DNA of 64,000 nucleotides from Azotobacter vinelandii CA. Its GTDB lineage: Bacteria > Pseudomonadota > Gammaproteobacteria > Pseudomonadales > Pseudomonadaceae. The notes under the pieces are model-generated. The model saw only the letters and a list, made by a program, of their open reading frames with translations, had not been told where the DNA came from and searched no databases. Location of the stretch: positions 62,001-126,000 of the forward strand of contig NC_021149.1 of NCBI RefSeq assembly GCF_000380335.1, read 5' to 3'. The position numbers and the translations under genes were made by a program. Shown in pieces: positions 1 through 9,047 of this stretch. Numbering within the stretch: position 1 is the first letter of the stretch; each line of letters begins with the position of its first letter.

Positions 1-1057
1 AGTCGCCGAAGCGGCGCACCAGGTCGCGCACCTCGATGACCGGGGCGTCTTCCCCGGCCGCAGCGGCGCCCGAGCCTTCGGGCATGGCCCGGGCGGCCTC
101 GGCCGGGCGCTCGCCGCTGCGCGCGCGCAGCAACACCATGAAGCCATCCTCCAGCTTCTCGGCCACCGGCCGCAGCGTCCGCGCGGGCAGCCCGAGTTCG
201 GCCGGGCCGGTGGCGCCGCGCAGGATGAAGTGCACGCGCCCGCCATGCGGCACCGCATCGACGATCGCCGCGTCGTCGTCGAGCAGCCGCGCCTGGAGCA
301 GGCGCGGCGGCTGTCCCGGCGGCGGCTCGGCGTCGTGGCACAGGCCGCGGGCATGCGCGGCGATCTCGGCGGGACTGCCGCTGGCCAGGACACGGCCTTC
401 GTGCAGCACGTGGACCTGCGCGCAACGCTCGGCCTCGTCCATGTAGGAAGTCGCCAGCAGTACCGACAGGCGTTCCTGCGTCACCAGGCGCTGCACGATC
501 TCCCACAGTTCGCGCCGCGACAGCGGATCGACGCCGACGGTGGGCTCGTCCAGCAGCAACAGTTCCGGCGAGCGCACCAGCGTGCAGGCCAGGCCGAGCT
601 TCTGCTTCATGCCGCCGGACAGCTTGCCCGCCGGGCGTCTGGTGAAGCGCTCGAGGTCGGTCATCTCCAGCAACCGGGCGAAACGCTCGCGGCGCACCGG
701 CAGCGGCAGCGCATGCAGGTCGGCGTACAGGTCGAGGTTCTCCTGCACGCTCAGGTCCTCGTAGAGGCCGAAGCGTTGCGGCATGTAGCTGATGCGGTCT
801 TGCACCGCCTGCGGCTGGCGCGTCACGTCCAGGCCTAGCACCGACAATTCGCCTCGGTCCGGCCGCATCAGCCCGGCGACCAGCCGCAGGAAGGTGGTCT
901 TGCCGGCGCCGTCCGGCCCGACCAGCGCGGTGAGCGCGCCATGCGCCACCCGCACGTCGACGTCGTCGAGCGCGGCCAACTGGCGCCGCGTCGCGGGATC
1001 GGCGAAGCGCTTGCCGACCCCGCGTGCGTCCACGGCCAGGATCTCGTCGGCGCTCAT
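1..1057 (-). CDS. Efflux ABC transporter ATP-binding protein, YbhF/RbbA-like (partial)
   Basis: The gene runs off the left edge, so only the first ~352 codons are visible. The start is the ATG at 1057, which overlaps the stop of the HlyD gene by 4 bp (ATGA). Translation shows a Walker A variant GPDGAGKTT, a signature LSGGMKQK, and a Walker B with LLLLDEPTVGVDP. After a variable linker a second ABC domain appears to begin at the edge (EVRDLVRRFGD). Such tandem-ATPase subunits power YbhFSR-type exporters with inner-membrane ABC-2 permeases, which would lie outside this window. Substrate unknown. It is co-transcribed with the adaptor gene at 1054–2073. Confidence 0.88.
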   Translation of the reverse strand, partial: MSADEILAVDARGVGKRFADPATRRQLAALDDVDVRVAHGALTALVGPDGAGKTTFLRLVAGLMRPDRGELSVLGLDVTRQPQAVQDRISYMPQRFGLYEDLSVQENLDLYADLHALPLPVRRERFARLLEMTDLERFTRRPAGKLSGGMKQKLGLACTLVRSPELLLLDEPTVGVDPLSRRELWEIVQRLVTQERLSVLLATSYMDEAERCAQVHVLHEGRVLASGSPAEIAAHARGLCHDAEPPPGQPPRLLQARLLDDDAAIVDAVPHGGRVHFILRGATGPAELGLPARTLRPVAEKLEDGFMVLLRARSGERPAEAARAMPEGSGAAAAGEDAPVIEVRDLVRRFGD

Positions 1058-2073
1058 GGTCGTTCCTTCGTCTCCGCATCGGCGACCAGCCGGATCGTGG
1101 CGGGCATGCCCAGGCGCAGCCTGTCGCGCGGATCGTCGACAAGGATGCGCACCTCGTAGACCAGGCTGGTGCGCAGGTCCTCGGTCTGCACGGACTTGGG
1201 CGTGAACTCGGCGACCGAGGAAATGAAACCCACCCGTCCGTCGATCGGTGCGTCCGGTGCGCTGTCGGTGACGACCGTGGCGGCCATGCCCGGCCGGATG
1301 CGGCCCAGTTCGACCTCGTTCGCATAGGCGCGCACCCATTTGGGGTCGCTCAGCGCCAGCGTGTAGGCCGGCTGCTGCGGCGAGGCCATATCGCCCGGCT
1401 CCAGCAGCCGCGCGCGCACCACGGCGGCCTGCGGCGCGCGTAGCTCGGCCAGGTCGATGCGGTGCTGGAGCAACGCCCGCTCGGCCTGCGCCGCCCGCAA
1501 TTGCGCCTCGGCGCGGGCGATGTCCTCCTGGCGCGGTCCGATCCTGGCCAGGCGCTGCGCCTGTCGTTGCGCGTCCAACTGCGCCTGCGCCACGCGCAAC
1601 TGGGCCCGGGCGTTGTCCAGATCCTGCCGGCTCACGGCGTGCCCGCCGGTCCGCATGGAAGCGTCGTGCAGGCGCCGGAATTGCAGGCGGCTGCGCTCGA
1701 CCTCGGCGGCGGCGGCGACGACCTGGGCGTCGGCCTGCGCGATCTCCTCCGGGCGGCTGCCGTTACGCAGGGCCAGCAGGCTCTGTTCGAGCACCCCGAC
1801 CTGCGCCACGGCCTGCTCCAGTTGCAAGCGGAGGGTGCGCGTGTCCAGCATCGCCAGCACCTGCCCGGCGTGGACGCGGTCGCCTTCCTCCACGCGCATC
1901 TCGGCGATCCGGTCGCTGCCTTCGAAGGCCAGCGCGACCTGGCGGATATCGACGTTTCCGTACAGGGTCAGGACATCGCCAGGGCCGTCGTCGCGCCGCT
2001 GCCACCAGTACAGGCCGCCGGCGACGAGCGCGGTCGACAGGAGCGCTACCGCGAGAAAACGCTTTTTCGTCAT
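1054..2073 (-). CDS. HlyD-family membrane fusion (periplasmic adaptor) protein, YbhG-like
   Basis: 339 residues. An N-terminal membrane anchor (about residues 7–23, hydrophobic, after MTKKR) is followed by a barrel-sandwich segment (GNVDIRQVALAFEGSDRI, then EEGDRVHAGQVLAMLD), a long Ala/Gln/Arg-rich helical hairpin (about residues 85–200), and a C-terminal beta domain (PIDGRVGFISSVAEFTPKSV). This order is typical of the YbhG/HlyD adaptor that links an inner-membrane ABC pump to an outer-membrane channel. The gene starts 92 bp from the divergent TetR gene, which probably controls it, and overlaps the downstream ATPase gene by 4 bp. Confidence 0.9.
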   Translation of the reverse strand: MTKKRFLAVALLSTALVAGGLYWWQRRDDGPGDVLTLYGNVDIRQVALAFEGSDRIAEMRVEEGDRVHAGQVLAMLDTRTLRLQLEQAVAQVGVLEQSLLALRNGSRPEEIAQADAQVVAAAAEVERSRLQFRRLHDASMRTGGHAVSRQDLDNARAQLRVAQAQLDAQRQAQRLARIGPRQEDIARAEAQLRAAQAERALLQHRIDLAELRAPQAAVVRARLLEPGDMASPQQPAYTLALSDPKWVRAYANEVELGRIRPGMAATVVTDSAPDAPIDGRVGFISSVAEFTPKSVQTEDLRTSLVYEVRILVDDPRDRLRLGMPATIRLVADAETKERP

Positions 2074-2098
2074 GGATGGACGCCCGGACTCTATTGAG

Positions 2099-2116
2099 TT
2101 CGAATATAAATTTGAA
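2099..2116. promoter_or_regulatory. Candidate operator of the TetR/CecR-like regulator
   Basis: In the 92-bp AT-rich gap between the divergent adaptor and regulator genes lies TTCGAATATAAATTTGAA, an inverted repeat (TTCGAAT, 4-bp spacer, ATTTGAA) with one mismatch between arms. TetR regulators usually bind such sites in the shared promoter region and repress both transcripts. This is inferred from position and symmetry only. Confidence 0.5.
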
Positions 2117-2165
2117 TTTGATTTGATCTATACTGGATCGGTCTTTTCTTGTCCAGTCATTCGCG

Positions 2166-2849
2166 ATGCCCGTCTCCCGCAAGCGCTCCGCCACGAACCG
2201 GACCCCCGCCCTCGCCGGCAAGGGGCGACAGCCCCGGGCCGACGGTGACGCCACCCGTATCGAGATCATCGAGACGGCCGGCCGCCTGTTCGCCGAGCGG
2301 GGCTACCTCGGTACCACCAGCAAATCGATCTGCGAGCAGGCCGGCGTCAACATCGCGGCCATCAACTACCACTTCGGCAGTCGCGACGGGCTTTACCTGG
2401 CCGTGCTCAAGGAGGTCCACCGCCGCTTCATGAGCATGGAGTTCCTGCAGGAGCTTTCCGCCAGTACCTTGCCGGCGGCCGACAAGCTGCACCACTTCCT
2501 CGTCGAACTGGTCCGCCATGTCCTGGATGCCGACAACTGGACGATGCAGGTGTGGGCGCGCGAAATACTGTCGCCCACGTCATTGCTGGAGAGAGTCTTC
2601 CAGGAGGAAACGCAGCCCAAGTTCGAGGTGCTCGCCACGATCGTCGGCGAGATCGCCGCCATCGCGCCCACGGACCCGCGGATGCCGCGGCTGGTCCTCA
2701 GCGTGATAGCGCCCTGCCTGGTCATGCTGATCGTCGACCGCCGCTGCGCGACGCCGATCCAGCCGCTGTTCGCACAGTCGCCTGCGACGCTGGCGGACGG
2801 TCTGTGGCGGTTCGCGATGGCCGGTCTGGCCGACCTGGAGCGCGCTTAG
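2166..2849 (+). CDS. TetR-family regulator, CecR/YbiH-like
   Basis: 227 residues. After a basic, disordered N-terminus the TetR helix-turn-helix lies at about residues 28–80 (ETAGRLFAERGYLGTTS, then AGVNIAAINYHFGSRDGLY). The C-terminal part resembles the DUF1956 ligand domain of CecR/YbiH. In enterobacteria CecR controls the ybhG–ybhFSR efflux operon. The divergent arrangement with an HlyD/ABC pair here is the same, so it is most likely the local repressor. The ligand cannot be read from sequence. Confidence 0.85.
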   Translation: MPVSRKRSATNRTPALAGKGRQPRADGDATRIEIIETAGRLFAERGYLGTTSKSICEQAGVNIAAINYHFGSRDGLYLAVLKEVHRRFMSMEFLQELSASTLPAADKLHHFLVELVRHVLDADNWTMQVWAREILSPTSLLERVFQEETQPKFEVLATIVGEIAAIAPTDPRMPRLVLSVIAPCLVMLIVDRRCATPIQPLFAQSPATLADGLWRFAMAGLADLERA

Positions 2850-2897
2850 GCGCCGGGCGCCGGGCGGCGGGCAAGATGGAAGCGGAGGATTCCGGGC

Positions 2898-2939
2898 AAA
2901 AAAAACCCGGACTTCGTGTGGGGGAGGAAGAAGCCCGGG
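2898..2939 (-). terminator. Intrinsic terminator of the ErsA-like sRNA
   Basis: Read on the minus strand, CCCGGGCTTC (2939–2930) pairs with GAAGTCCGGG (2915–2906) with one G·T wobble, a 14-nt loop and then eight T residues (2905–2898). This is a textbook rho-independent terminator. It can end both the sRNA and read-through from polA. Confidence 0.9.
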
Positions 2940-3024
2940 GTTCAACTCCGGACCCCGAAGAGTCCGAATATCTGCCAACACTTAACACAACAAGGAGCAT
3001 CGAGAGGCTTTTCAGCCAATCGTA
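2898..3024 (-). ncRNA. ersA: ErsA-like small regulatory RNA (Spot 42 position, downstream of polA)
   Basis: No ORF fits here. An AlgU-type promoter (3057–3030) and an intrinsic terminator (2939–2898) bound a transcript of about 127 nt, close to the ~132 nt of Pseudomonas ErsA. The RNA begins near TACGATTGGCTGAAAAGCC (a small GGCT/AGCC hairpin), has a U-rich unpaired middle, then GGACTC-TTCG-GGGTCC, a UUCG-capped hairpin, and the terminator stem. In Pseudomonas, ErsA lies next to polA, where E. coli has Spot 42, and is AlgU-dependent; it pairs with mRNAs such as algC in envelope-stress and biofilm control. Position, promoter type and size agree. The 5' end is estimated. Confidence 0.82.
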
Positions 3025-3029
3025 CCGGG

Positions 3030-3057
3030 TCTGACTGCACGATCGCGCCAAAAGTTC
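3030..3057 (-). promoter_or_regulatory. AlgU (sigma-22/RpoE-type) promoter of the ErsA-like RNA
   Basis: Minus strand GAACTT (3057–3052), a 17-bp spacer, then TCAGA (3034–3030). The −35 element is a perfect match to the AlgU/RpoE consensus GAACTT and the −10 matches TCtgA at 4 of 5. It places the transcript start near 3024. Confidence 0.78.
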
Positions 3058-3144
3058 AGTCGGAGCGGCGAACGGGACTCTGGCACGAAGGGGCGGCTTT
3101 TCCGGGAGTGTTCGTGCTTTCCCGACGGCTTCGCGGTGGCCGGC

Positions 3145-5871
3145 TCAGTGCGCCTCGTCCCAGTTGCCGCCGACCCCGGCCTCGACCAGCAGCGGCACGT
3201 CCAGCGCGGCGGCGCCGCTCATGCGCGGCAGCAGGCCGGCCTTGAGCGCCTCGACCTGATCCTCGCGCACCTCCAGCACCAGTTCGTCGTGCACCTGCAG
3301 AATCATCCGCGCATCCAGCCCGCTCTCCAGCAGCCAGGCATCCACCGTCACCATGGCGCGCTTGATGATGTCCGCCGCGCTGCCCTGCATCGGTGCGTTG
3401 ATCGCGGTGCGCTCGGCGGCCTTGCGCAAGGCGCCGTTCTTCGAGTGGATCTCCGGCAGGTACAGGCGGCGACCGAACAGGGTCTCCACGTAGCCCTGTT
3501 CGGCCGCCTGCGCCCGGGTGCGCTCCATGTAGGCGAGCACGCCGGGATAGCGAGCGAAGTAGCGGTCGATGTAGGCCTGCGCCTCCTTGCGCTCGACGCC
3601 GATCTGCCTGGCCAGGCCGAAGGCGCTCATGCCGTAGATCAGCCCGAAGTTGATCGCCTTGGCGCTGCGCCGCTGGTCCGCGCTGACCGCTTCCGGGGCG
3701 ACGCCGAACACCTCGGCGGCGGTCGCCCGGTGCACGTCCAGGTCGTTCCGGAAGGCGTGCAAGAGGCTCGTATCCTGGGCCAGGTGGGCCATGATGCGCA
3801 GTTCGATCTGCGAATAGTCGGCGGCCACCAGCCGGTAGCCCTCGGGCGCGACGAAGGCCTGGCGGATGCGTCGGCCCTCGGTGGTGCGGATCGGGATGTT
3901 CTGCAGGTTCGGGTCCGAGGAGGACAGCCGCCCGGTGGCGGTCACCGCCTGGTGGTAGCTGGTGTGGATGCGCCCGGTGCGTGGGTTGATCTGCTGCGGC
4001 AGTTTGTCGGTGTAGGTGCCCTTGAGCTTGTTCAGACTGCGGTGGCGCATGATCACCTGGGGCAGCGGATAGCCCTGCTCGGCCAGGTCGGCGAGCACGC
4101 TCTCGGCGGTGGACGGCTGGCCCTTGGCGGTCTTGGAGAGCACCGGCAGGCCCAGCTTGTCGTAGAGGATGGCGCCGAGCTGCTTGGGCGAGGCGAGGTT
4201 GAAGGGTTCGCCGGCCAACTCGTGGGCCTCGCGCTCCAACTGCTGCAGCTTCTCGCCCAGTTCCAGGCTCTGCTCGCCGAGCAGCTTGGCGTCGACCAGC
4301 GCGCCGTGCCGCTCGATGCGCGCCAGCACCGGGACCAGCGGCATCTCGATCTCTTTCAGCACCTTCGCCAGCGCCGGGATGGCCTCGAGCTTCTGCCACA
4401 GGCACTGGTGCAGGCGCAGGGTCACGTCGGCGTCCTCGGCGGCGTAGGGGCCGGCCTGCTCCAGGGCGATCTGGTCGAAGGTCAGTTGCTTGGCGCCCTT
4501 GCCGGCGATGTCCTCGAAGCGGATGGTGCCCTGGCCGAGGTATTTCAGCGCCAGGCTGTCCATGTCGTGGCGGGTCGCCGTGGAATCCAGCACGTAGGAC
4601 TCCAGCATGGTGTCGTAGGCCACGCCGCGCACCTCGATGCCGTAATGCGCCAGCACGTTCATGTCGTACTTGGCGTGCTGGCCGACCTTGGCCCTGGCCG
4701 GGTCTTCCAGGATCGGCCGGAGCGCGGCGAGCACCGCGTCGCGGTCGAGCTGGTCGGGCACGCCCATGTAGCTGTGCGCCAGCGGGATGTAGGCCGCCTC
4801 CAAGGGTGCGACGGCAAAGGACAGGCCGACCAGTTCCGCCTGCTGGGCGTCCAGGCTGGTGGTCTCGCTGTCGAAGGCGATCAGCCCGGCCTGCTTCAGC
4901 TTGTCCAGCCAGGCCGCGAAGCGCTCCCGGTCGAGCAGCGTCTCGTAGTGCGTGCCGGGCGCCGCCGGGTCCGCCGTGGGGCCGGCGGCATGGGCTTCGC
5001 GCAGCAGCTCGTCCAGCCAGCTCTTGAATTCCAGTTCGCGGTAGAGGGCGATCAGCGCCTCGCGGTCCGGCGCGGCCGGATGCAGCGCGTCGATCTCGAT
5101 ATCCAGCGCCACGTCGGTCTTGATGGTCGCCAGCCGGTGGGACAGGTAGGCCATCTCGCGGTGCTCCTCGAGCTTGGCGGCCAGCGACTTGGCGCCACGG
5201 ATCGGCAGCGTCGCCACCCGCTCGAGGTTGGCGTAGATGGTATCGAGGCCGCCGCCCAGGCCCTGCAGCAGGCCGAGCGCGGTCTTCTCGCCGACTCCCG
5301 GCACGCCGGGGATGTTGTCCACCTTGTCGCCCATCAGCGCCAGGTAGTCGATGATCAGCTCGGGGCCGACGCCGAACTTCTCCGCCACTCCGGCGTGGTC
5401 CAGCACGCTGCCGGTCATGGTGTTGACCAGGGTGATGTGGCCGTCGACCAGTTGCGCCATGTCCTTGTCGCCGGTGGAGATCACCACCGGCCGGCCGTCG
5501 AGCGCGCTGCCGCGCGCCAGGGTGCCGATCACATCGTCCGCCTCCACCCCCTCGACGCACAACAGCGGCAGGCCGAGGGCGCGCACGCAGGCGTGCAGCG
5601 GCTCGATCTGCACCCGCAGATCGTCCGGCATCGGCGGGCGGTGCGACTTGTAGTGCTCGAACAACTCGTCGCGGAAGGTCGGCCCCTTGGCATCGAACAC
5701 CACCGCGAAGGGGCTGTCCGGATATTGCTTGCGCAGGGCCAGCAGCATGTTCAGCACACCCTTCACCGCCCCCGTGGGCGTGCCGCCGGAGGTGGCCAGC
5801 GGCGGCAGCGCATGGAAGGCGCGGTACAGATAGGAGGAGCCGTCCACCAGGACGAGGGGGGTCTGGGTCAT
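3145..5871 (-). CDS. polA: DNA polymerase I
   Basis: 908 residues, full length for the family. The N-terminal 5'–3' exonuclease spans about residues 1–290 ([41 protein letters not shown]). The 3'–5' proofreading domain keeps its acidic residues (FDSETTSLD near 333–341). The polymerase domain shows motif [14 protein letters not shown], motif [20 protein letters not shown] and motif [11 protein letters not shown]. It fills gaps in repair and matures Okazaki fragments. It is divergent from the DUF2782 gene and followed by the ErsA-like RNA. No anomaly seen. Confidence 0.98.
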   Translation of the reverse strand: MTQTPLVLVDGSSYLYRAFHALPPLATSGGTPTGAVKGVLNMLLALRKQYPDSPFAVVFDAKGPTFRDELFEHYKSHRPPMPDDLRVQIEPLHACVRALGLPLLCVEGVEADDVIGTLARGSALDGRPVVISTGDKDMAQLVDGHITLVNTMTGSVLDHAGVAEKFGVGPELIIDYLALMGDKVDNIPGVPGVGEKTALGLLQGLGGGLDTIYANLERVATLPIRGAKSLAAKLEEHREMAYLSHRLATIKTDVALDIEIDALHPAAPDREALIALYRELEFKSWLDELLREAHAAGPTADPAAPGTHYETLLDRERFAAWLDKLKQAGLIAFDSETTSLDAQQAELVGLSFAVAPLEAAYIPLAHSYMGVPDQLDRDAVLAALRPILEDPARAKVGQHAKYDMNVLAHYGIEVRGVAYDTMLESYVLDSTATRHDMDSLALKYLGQGTIRFEDIAGKGAKQLTFDQIALEQAGPYAAEDADVTLRLHQCLWQKLEAIPALAKVLKEIEMPLVPVLARIERHGALVDAKLLGEQSLELGEKLQQLEREAHELAGEPFNLASPKQLGAILYDKLGLPVLSKTAKGQPSTAESVLADLAEQGYPLPQVIMRHRSLNKLKGTYTDKLPQQINPRTGRIHTSYHQAVTATGRLSSSDPNLQNIPIRTTEGRRIRQAFVAPEGYRLVAADYSQIELRIMAHLAQDTSLLHAFRNDLDVHRATAAEVFGVAPEAVSADQRRSAKAINFGLIYGMSAFGLARQIGVERKEAQAYIDRYFARYPGVLAYMERTRAQAAEQGYVETLFGRRLYLPEIHSKNGALRKAAERTAINAPMQGSAADIIKRAMVTVDAWLLESGLDARMILQVHDELVLEVREDQVEALKAGLLPRMSGAAALDVPLLVEAGVGGNWDEAH

Positions 5872-5946
5872 GATGAAGAATCAACCTTTTCCGCGGGTGC
5901 GGCGCTAAAATGAGAGAACCATTGACGACGAAAGGACAAGGTTATC

Positions 5947-6234
5947 ATGCACACCTTCCCTCGCCTGCTGCTGGCCGGCCTGCTGGCTCTGGGCGCAGTC
6001 GGCGCCTTCGCCCAGCAGGATGCGCCGTCCGGCGAACCGGACGTGACCATCCGCGAGGAGGACGACAAGACCATCGAGGAATACCGCGTCAATGGTTTCC
6101 TCTATGCCATCAAGGTCACTCCCAAGTTTGGCAAACCCTATTTCCTGGTGCGCGCCGACGGCAACGATGCCAATTTCGTGCGCTCCGACGAGCCGACCAT
6201 GCGGATCCCCGCCTGGAAAATCTTCGAATGGTAA
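5947..6234 (+). CDS. DUF2782 family periplasmic protein
   Basis: 95 residues with a clear signal peptide (about residues 1–23, cleavage after GAFA). The rest matches DUF2782: an acidic stretch (PDVTIREEDDKTIEEYRVNG) followed by KVTPKFGKPYFLVRADGNDANF. The gene lies between polA and thrB, as in Pseudomonas, and ends 16 bp before thrB, suggesting co-transcription. The function is not established. Confidence 0.9.
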   Translation: MHTFPRLLLAGLLALGAVGAFAQQDAPSGEPDVTIREEDDKTIEEYRVNGFLYAIKVTPKFGKPYFLVRADGNDANFVRSDEPTMRIPAWKIFEW

Positions 6235-6250
6235 GCGAGCCCTCCTGAAC

Positions 6251-7201
6251 ATGTCGGTCTTCACCCCTCTCGAACGCCACGAGCTGGAAACCTTCGTCGC
6301 GCCCTACGGGCTCGGCCGGCTGCTGGATTTCCAGGGCATTGCCGAAGGCAGCGAGAACAGCAACTTCTTCGTCACCCTGGAGCAGGGCGAGTACGTCCTG
6401 ACCCTGGTCGAACGCGGGCAGATGGACGATCTGCCGTTCTTCATCGAACTGCTCGACGTGCTGCACGCGGCCGACCTGCCGGTGCCCTACGCCCTGCGCA
6501 CCGGCGACGGCCTGGCCCTGCGCAAGCTGGCCGGCAAGCCGGCGCTGTTGCAGCCGCGCCTGTCCGGCAGGCACGTGCAGGAGCCCAATGCGCAGCACTG
6601 TCGCGAAGTCGGCACGCTGCTCGCCCGCCTGCATCTGGCGACCTGCAAGAGCCCGCTGCCGCGACCCAGCGACCGCGGCCTGGAATGGATGCTGGAGAAG
6701 GGCCCGGAACTCGCCCTGCAACTGCCGGACGAGCAACTGCCGCTGCTGCGCGAGGCGCTGGCCGAGGTCGCCCGCCTGAAGAGCCGCCTGCTCGCCCTGC
6801 CTACCGCCAACCTGCACGCCGACCTGTTCCGCGACAATGCGCTGTTCGACGGCCCGCACCTGACCGGAGTGATCGACTTCTACAACGCCTTCGCCGGCCC
6901 CATGCTCTACGACCTGGCGATCGCCGTGAACGACTGGTGCTCGAAGGAAGACGGCAGCCTCGATCCGCAACTCACCCAGGCCATGCTCGCCGCCTACTCC
7001 GCCAAGCGCCCGTTCCGCGCCGCCGAGGCCGAACTCTGGCCGGCCATGCTGCGCATCGCCTGCCTGCGCTTCTGGCTGTCCCGGCTGATCGCCGCCCAGG
7101 CCTTCGCCGGCCAGCAGGTGCTGATCCACGATCCCGAAGTGTTCCGCCGCCGCCTGCAGGCGCGCCGCCACGTCCAGGTCGCCCTGCCCTTCGCCCTGTA
7201 A
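6251..7201 (+). CDS. thrB: Homoserine kinase, aminoglycoside-phosphotransferase-fold type
   Basis: 316 residues from the ATG at 6251 (MSVFTPLERHELETFVAPYG). Features: GIAEGSENSNFFV nucleotide loop, NLHADLFRDNALFDG catalytic loop, and GVIDFYNAFAGPMLYDLAIAVNDWC metal-binding segment. This ThrB type belongs to the APH/choline kinase fold, not the GHMP fold of E. coli ThrB, and is the usual form in Pseudomonas. It phosphorylates homoserine in threonine synthesis. In Pseudomonas the next gene is nrdJb; here an 11.7-kb island intervenes. Confidence 0.93.
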   Translation: MSVFTPLERHELETFVAPYGLGRLLDFQGIAEGSENSNFFVTLEQGEYVLTLVERGQMDDLPFFIELLDVLHAADLPVPYALRTGDGLALRKLAGKPALLQPRLSGRHVQEPNAQHCREVGTLLARLHLATCKSPLPRPSDRGLEWMLEKGPELALQLPDEQLPLLREALAEVARLKSRLLALPTANLHADLFRDNALFDGPHLTGVIDFYNAFAGPMLYDLAIAVNDWCSKEDGSLDPQLTQAMLAAYSAKRPFRAAEAELWPAMLRIACLRFWLSRLIAAQAFAGQQVLIHDPEVFRRRLQARRHVQVALPFAL

Positions 7202-7236
7202 TTCCCCCTCCTTCGCAAGGTCCCTCGATCCCCACG

Positions 7237-7272
7237 CAGGGTGGAAAACGCGCGTAGCGCTTTTTCACCCTG
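7237..7272. repeat. REP-like palindrome, copy 1
   Basis: An imperfect inverted repeat just after thrB: CAGGGTGGAAAA at the left and TTTTTCACCCTG at the right around a GCGCGTAGCGC centre. It shares the GGTGGAAAA…TTTTCCACC outline with elements at 26485 and 37907, suggesting a dispersed family. It could also act as a transcription-end hairpin. Confidence 0.6.
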
Positions 7273-7287
7273 ACGCCCGGAAACCGG

Positions 7288-8130
7288 CTATGGGCGAACG
7301 AATGCCAGGATCGCTTTCACCGTCCGTGCGGCGCCTTCCCCGAAGAGCATGGTCATGTGGTTGCCGGGTACCTCGACGCAGCGCCCGTCGGCCACCGCCG
7401 CGACCGTCTCCAGCGCCTGCTCGCGCGGCAGGACCGGCGGCGTTCCGGGCGGCCCGTAGGCGCCCGGGGCATTGACCAGCAGCATGGGCTGGCGGACGGC
7501 GGCGAGAATGCCGGGCCAGTCCTCGGCGAGCAGCCTGTCCAGCGCTTCGCCGATCGCCTCGGGACGCGAGCGCGGCTTGACCGTGCCGTCGCCGCGGATT
7601 TCCACGTCGGCCCGGTAGGCGCTCTCGATGGTCGGCTCCCACCAGCCCGCGTAGAACGGCAAGCGCTTCATCGTCGCCAGGTATTCGTCCCAGGAGGGAT
7701 GCACCTTGCCCAGGCGCTCCAGGGAGGGCTGGATCAGTTCGCGCACCTGCGGGTGGAAGGAGCCGGCGGCGTCGAGCACCACCAGCCGGCCGACCCGCTC
7801 CGGGTAGTGCGCCGCCATGTACAGGGCCAGCAGGCCGCCGAACGAATGCCCGCCCAGCACCACTCGCTCCAGCCCCAGCGCGTCCAGCAGGCCGATCACG
7901 TCGGCGGCATGCTCGGCCATGCCGTAGCCGCTGTCCGGCTTGTCGCTCAGCCCGCGCCCGCGCAGATCCACGGCCAGCACCCGCAACGCCGGACTCAGGC
8001 CCGCTTCGATCAGGCCGTCGAAGGCATGGGCGTTGGCGGTCAGGCCGGGCATCAGCAGCAGCGGCGGATCGCCGCCGGGATGATCCAGGCAATGCAAACG
8101 GATGCCGTTGGTCCGCACGAACCGCTCCAT
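7288..8130 (-). CDS. Alpha/beta-hydrolase fold protein
   Basis: 280 residues, no signal peptide. The nucleophile elbow is GGHSFGG (about residue 94), preceded by the oxyanion region DHPGGDPPLLLMPG and the DLRGRGLSDKP strand-turn. An acid residue lies near LLVNAPG and the C-terminal catalytic His in VPGNHMTMLFGEG. Such proteins include esterases, haloalkane dehalogenases and lactonases; the substrate is not predictable. It faces thrB tail to tail across a palindrome and marks the start of the accessory island. Confidence 0.85.
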   Translation of the reverse strand: MERFVRTNGIRLHCLDHPGGDPPLLLMPGLTANAHAFDGLIEAGLSPALRVLAVDLRGRGLSDKPDSGYGMAEHAADVIGLLDALGLERVVLGGHSFGGLLALYMAAHYPERVGRLVVLDAAGSFHPQVRELIQPSLERLGKVHPSWDEYLATMKRLPFYAGWWEPTIESAYRADVEIRGDGTVKPRSRPEAIGEALDRLLAEDWPGILAAVRQPMLLVNAPGAYGPPGTPPVLPREQALETVAAVADGRCVEVPGNHMTMLFGEGAARTVKAILAFVRP

Positions 8131-8280
8131 GGGTCACTTCCTCCGACAGGGGCTGGGATAACCTTTGCGTGGTCTTCTCTCGAGGATAGCCGCACGAAGT
8201 ATGGAATACCCAGGGCCCGGGGCCACGGGATGGTCGGCTGCACGGAGGCGATTGCGGCGCCGTTCCCCGCGGCGGTTCCA

Positions 8281-8649
8281 CTATGGATGCGGCTTGCCGG
8301 GAGGTTTCTTGTCCCGGCGTGGCCGTTCGAAAAGCACGCGAAGCTCATCCTTCGCCGCTTCCAGGCGCGCTTTCCGCTCCCCGGATAACTGGCGCCCGGC
8401 ACGGTTGATGTAGAACGTGAGCATCGACATGGCGGCGCGGAATGGCGTGGTCTTGCGGCGCTCGCTGCGCTCCGCGCTGGCCTTGAGGGAGCGGGCGATG
8501 GCGCGCGGATCGGCCCAGGTGAATACGCCCGGTTCGAGATCGAGGGCATCGCTGTTTTCCGTGACCTGCCGCGACCAGCGTTGCCGCTCTTCCGTGGGCG
8601 ACTGCGTTTCGTGGGGGTCTCCCTGTGGCTTGGCGGGTGTGGGCGTCAT
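8281..8649 (-). CDS. DUF3175 family protein
   Basis: 122 residues from the ATG at 8649; the open frame extends upstream but only the part from here looks conserved. The core RWSRQVTENSDALDLEPGVF and the stretch FRAAMSMLTFYINRAGRQL match the DUF3175 family, which occurs in many soil proteobacteria. A basic C-terminus follows (RPRRDKKPPGKPHP). Function unknown. It lies alone on this strand with its own long upstream region. Confidence 0.8.
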   Translation of the reverse strand: MTPTPAKPQGDPHETQSPTEERQRWSRQVTENSDALDLEPGVFTWADPRAIARSLKASAERSERRKTTPFRAAMSMLTFYINRAGRQLSGERKARLEAAKDELRVLFERPRRDKKPPGKPHP

Positions 8650-9047
8650 GCTTTCCAGCGGTCGTTGCGGCGCTTCCGGGGCTCCCGGCGATACGAGCCG
8701 GATGCCCGTCGGAATCGCGAAAAGTGGCCCGCAATCGGGTGGAATACCTGGAGTGAAGCACCCTTTCCAAGACCGCCGCGCCGGGAGGGACGTGGAGATT
8801 CCGTGTTCCCGCCGGGTGGATGCGCGCGTTCCCGTACCTCTGTGTACGCACATGTTCGGCCGTGAACGGCGGACCTCGGTATAACGTTGAAAAAGAAGGA
8901 GATTTGTCTACATCAGGGAACTAAACGCTTCTTTCATACCCGGACGTGCGTTTTCGCGCGTGGCATGGAGCTTGCCCTGAGTCAGGCAATCGGCCATATC
9001 GCCGGTTTCCCGAAAATTCTCCAAGCGACGACGCAAAGGAACACTGC
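8650..9047. other. Intergenic region, 398 bp, between divergent DUF3175 and phosphatase genes
   Basis: No convincing gene. Open frames here are upstream extensions of the DUF3175 frame or GC-driven shadows. Near the phosphatase side there is a weak sigma-70-like pair, TTGAAA (8887–8892) and TACATC (8909–8914) with a 16-bp spacer. An A-rich ribosome-binding stretch (aaagga) precedes the ATG at 9048. Confidence 0.4.

Noticed and set aside
3056-5913. Very long open frames on both strands overlapping polA
   Set aside because: High-GC codon shadowing. Their translations are low-complexity Arg/Gly/Ala or Gln/Val/Leu strings, while polA itself is complete in another frame.
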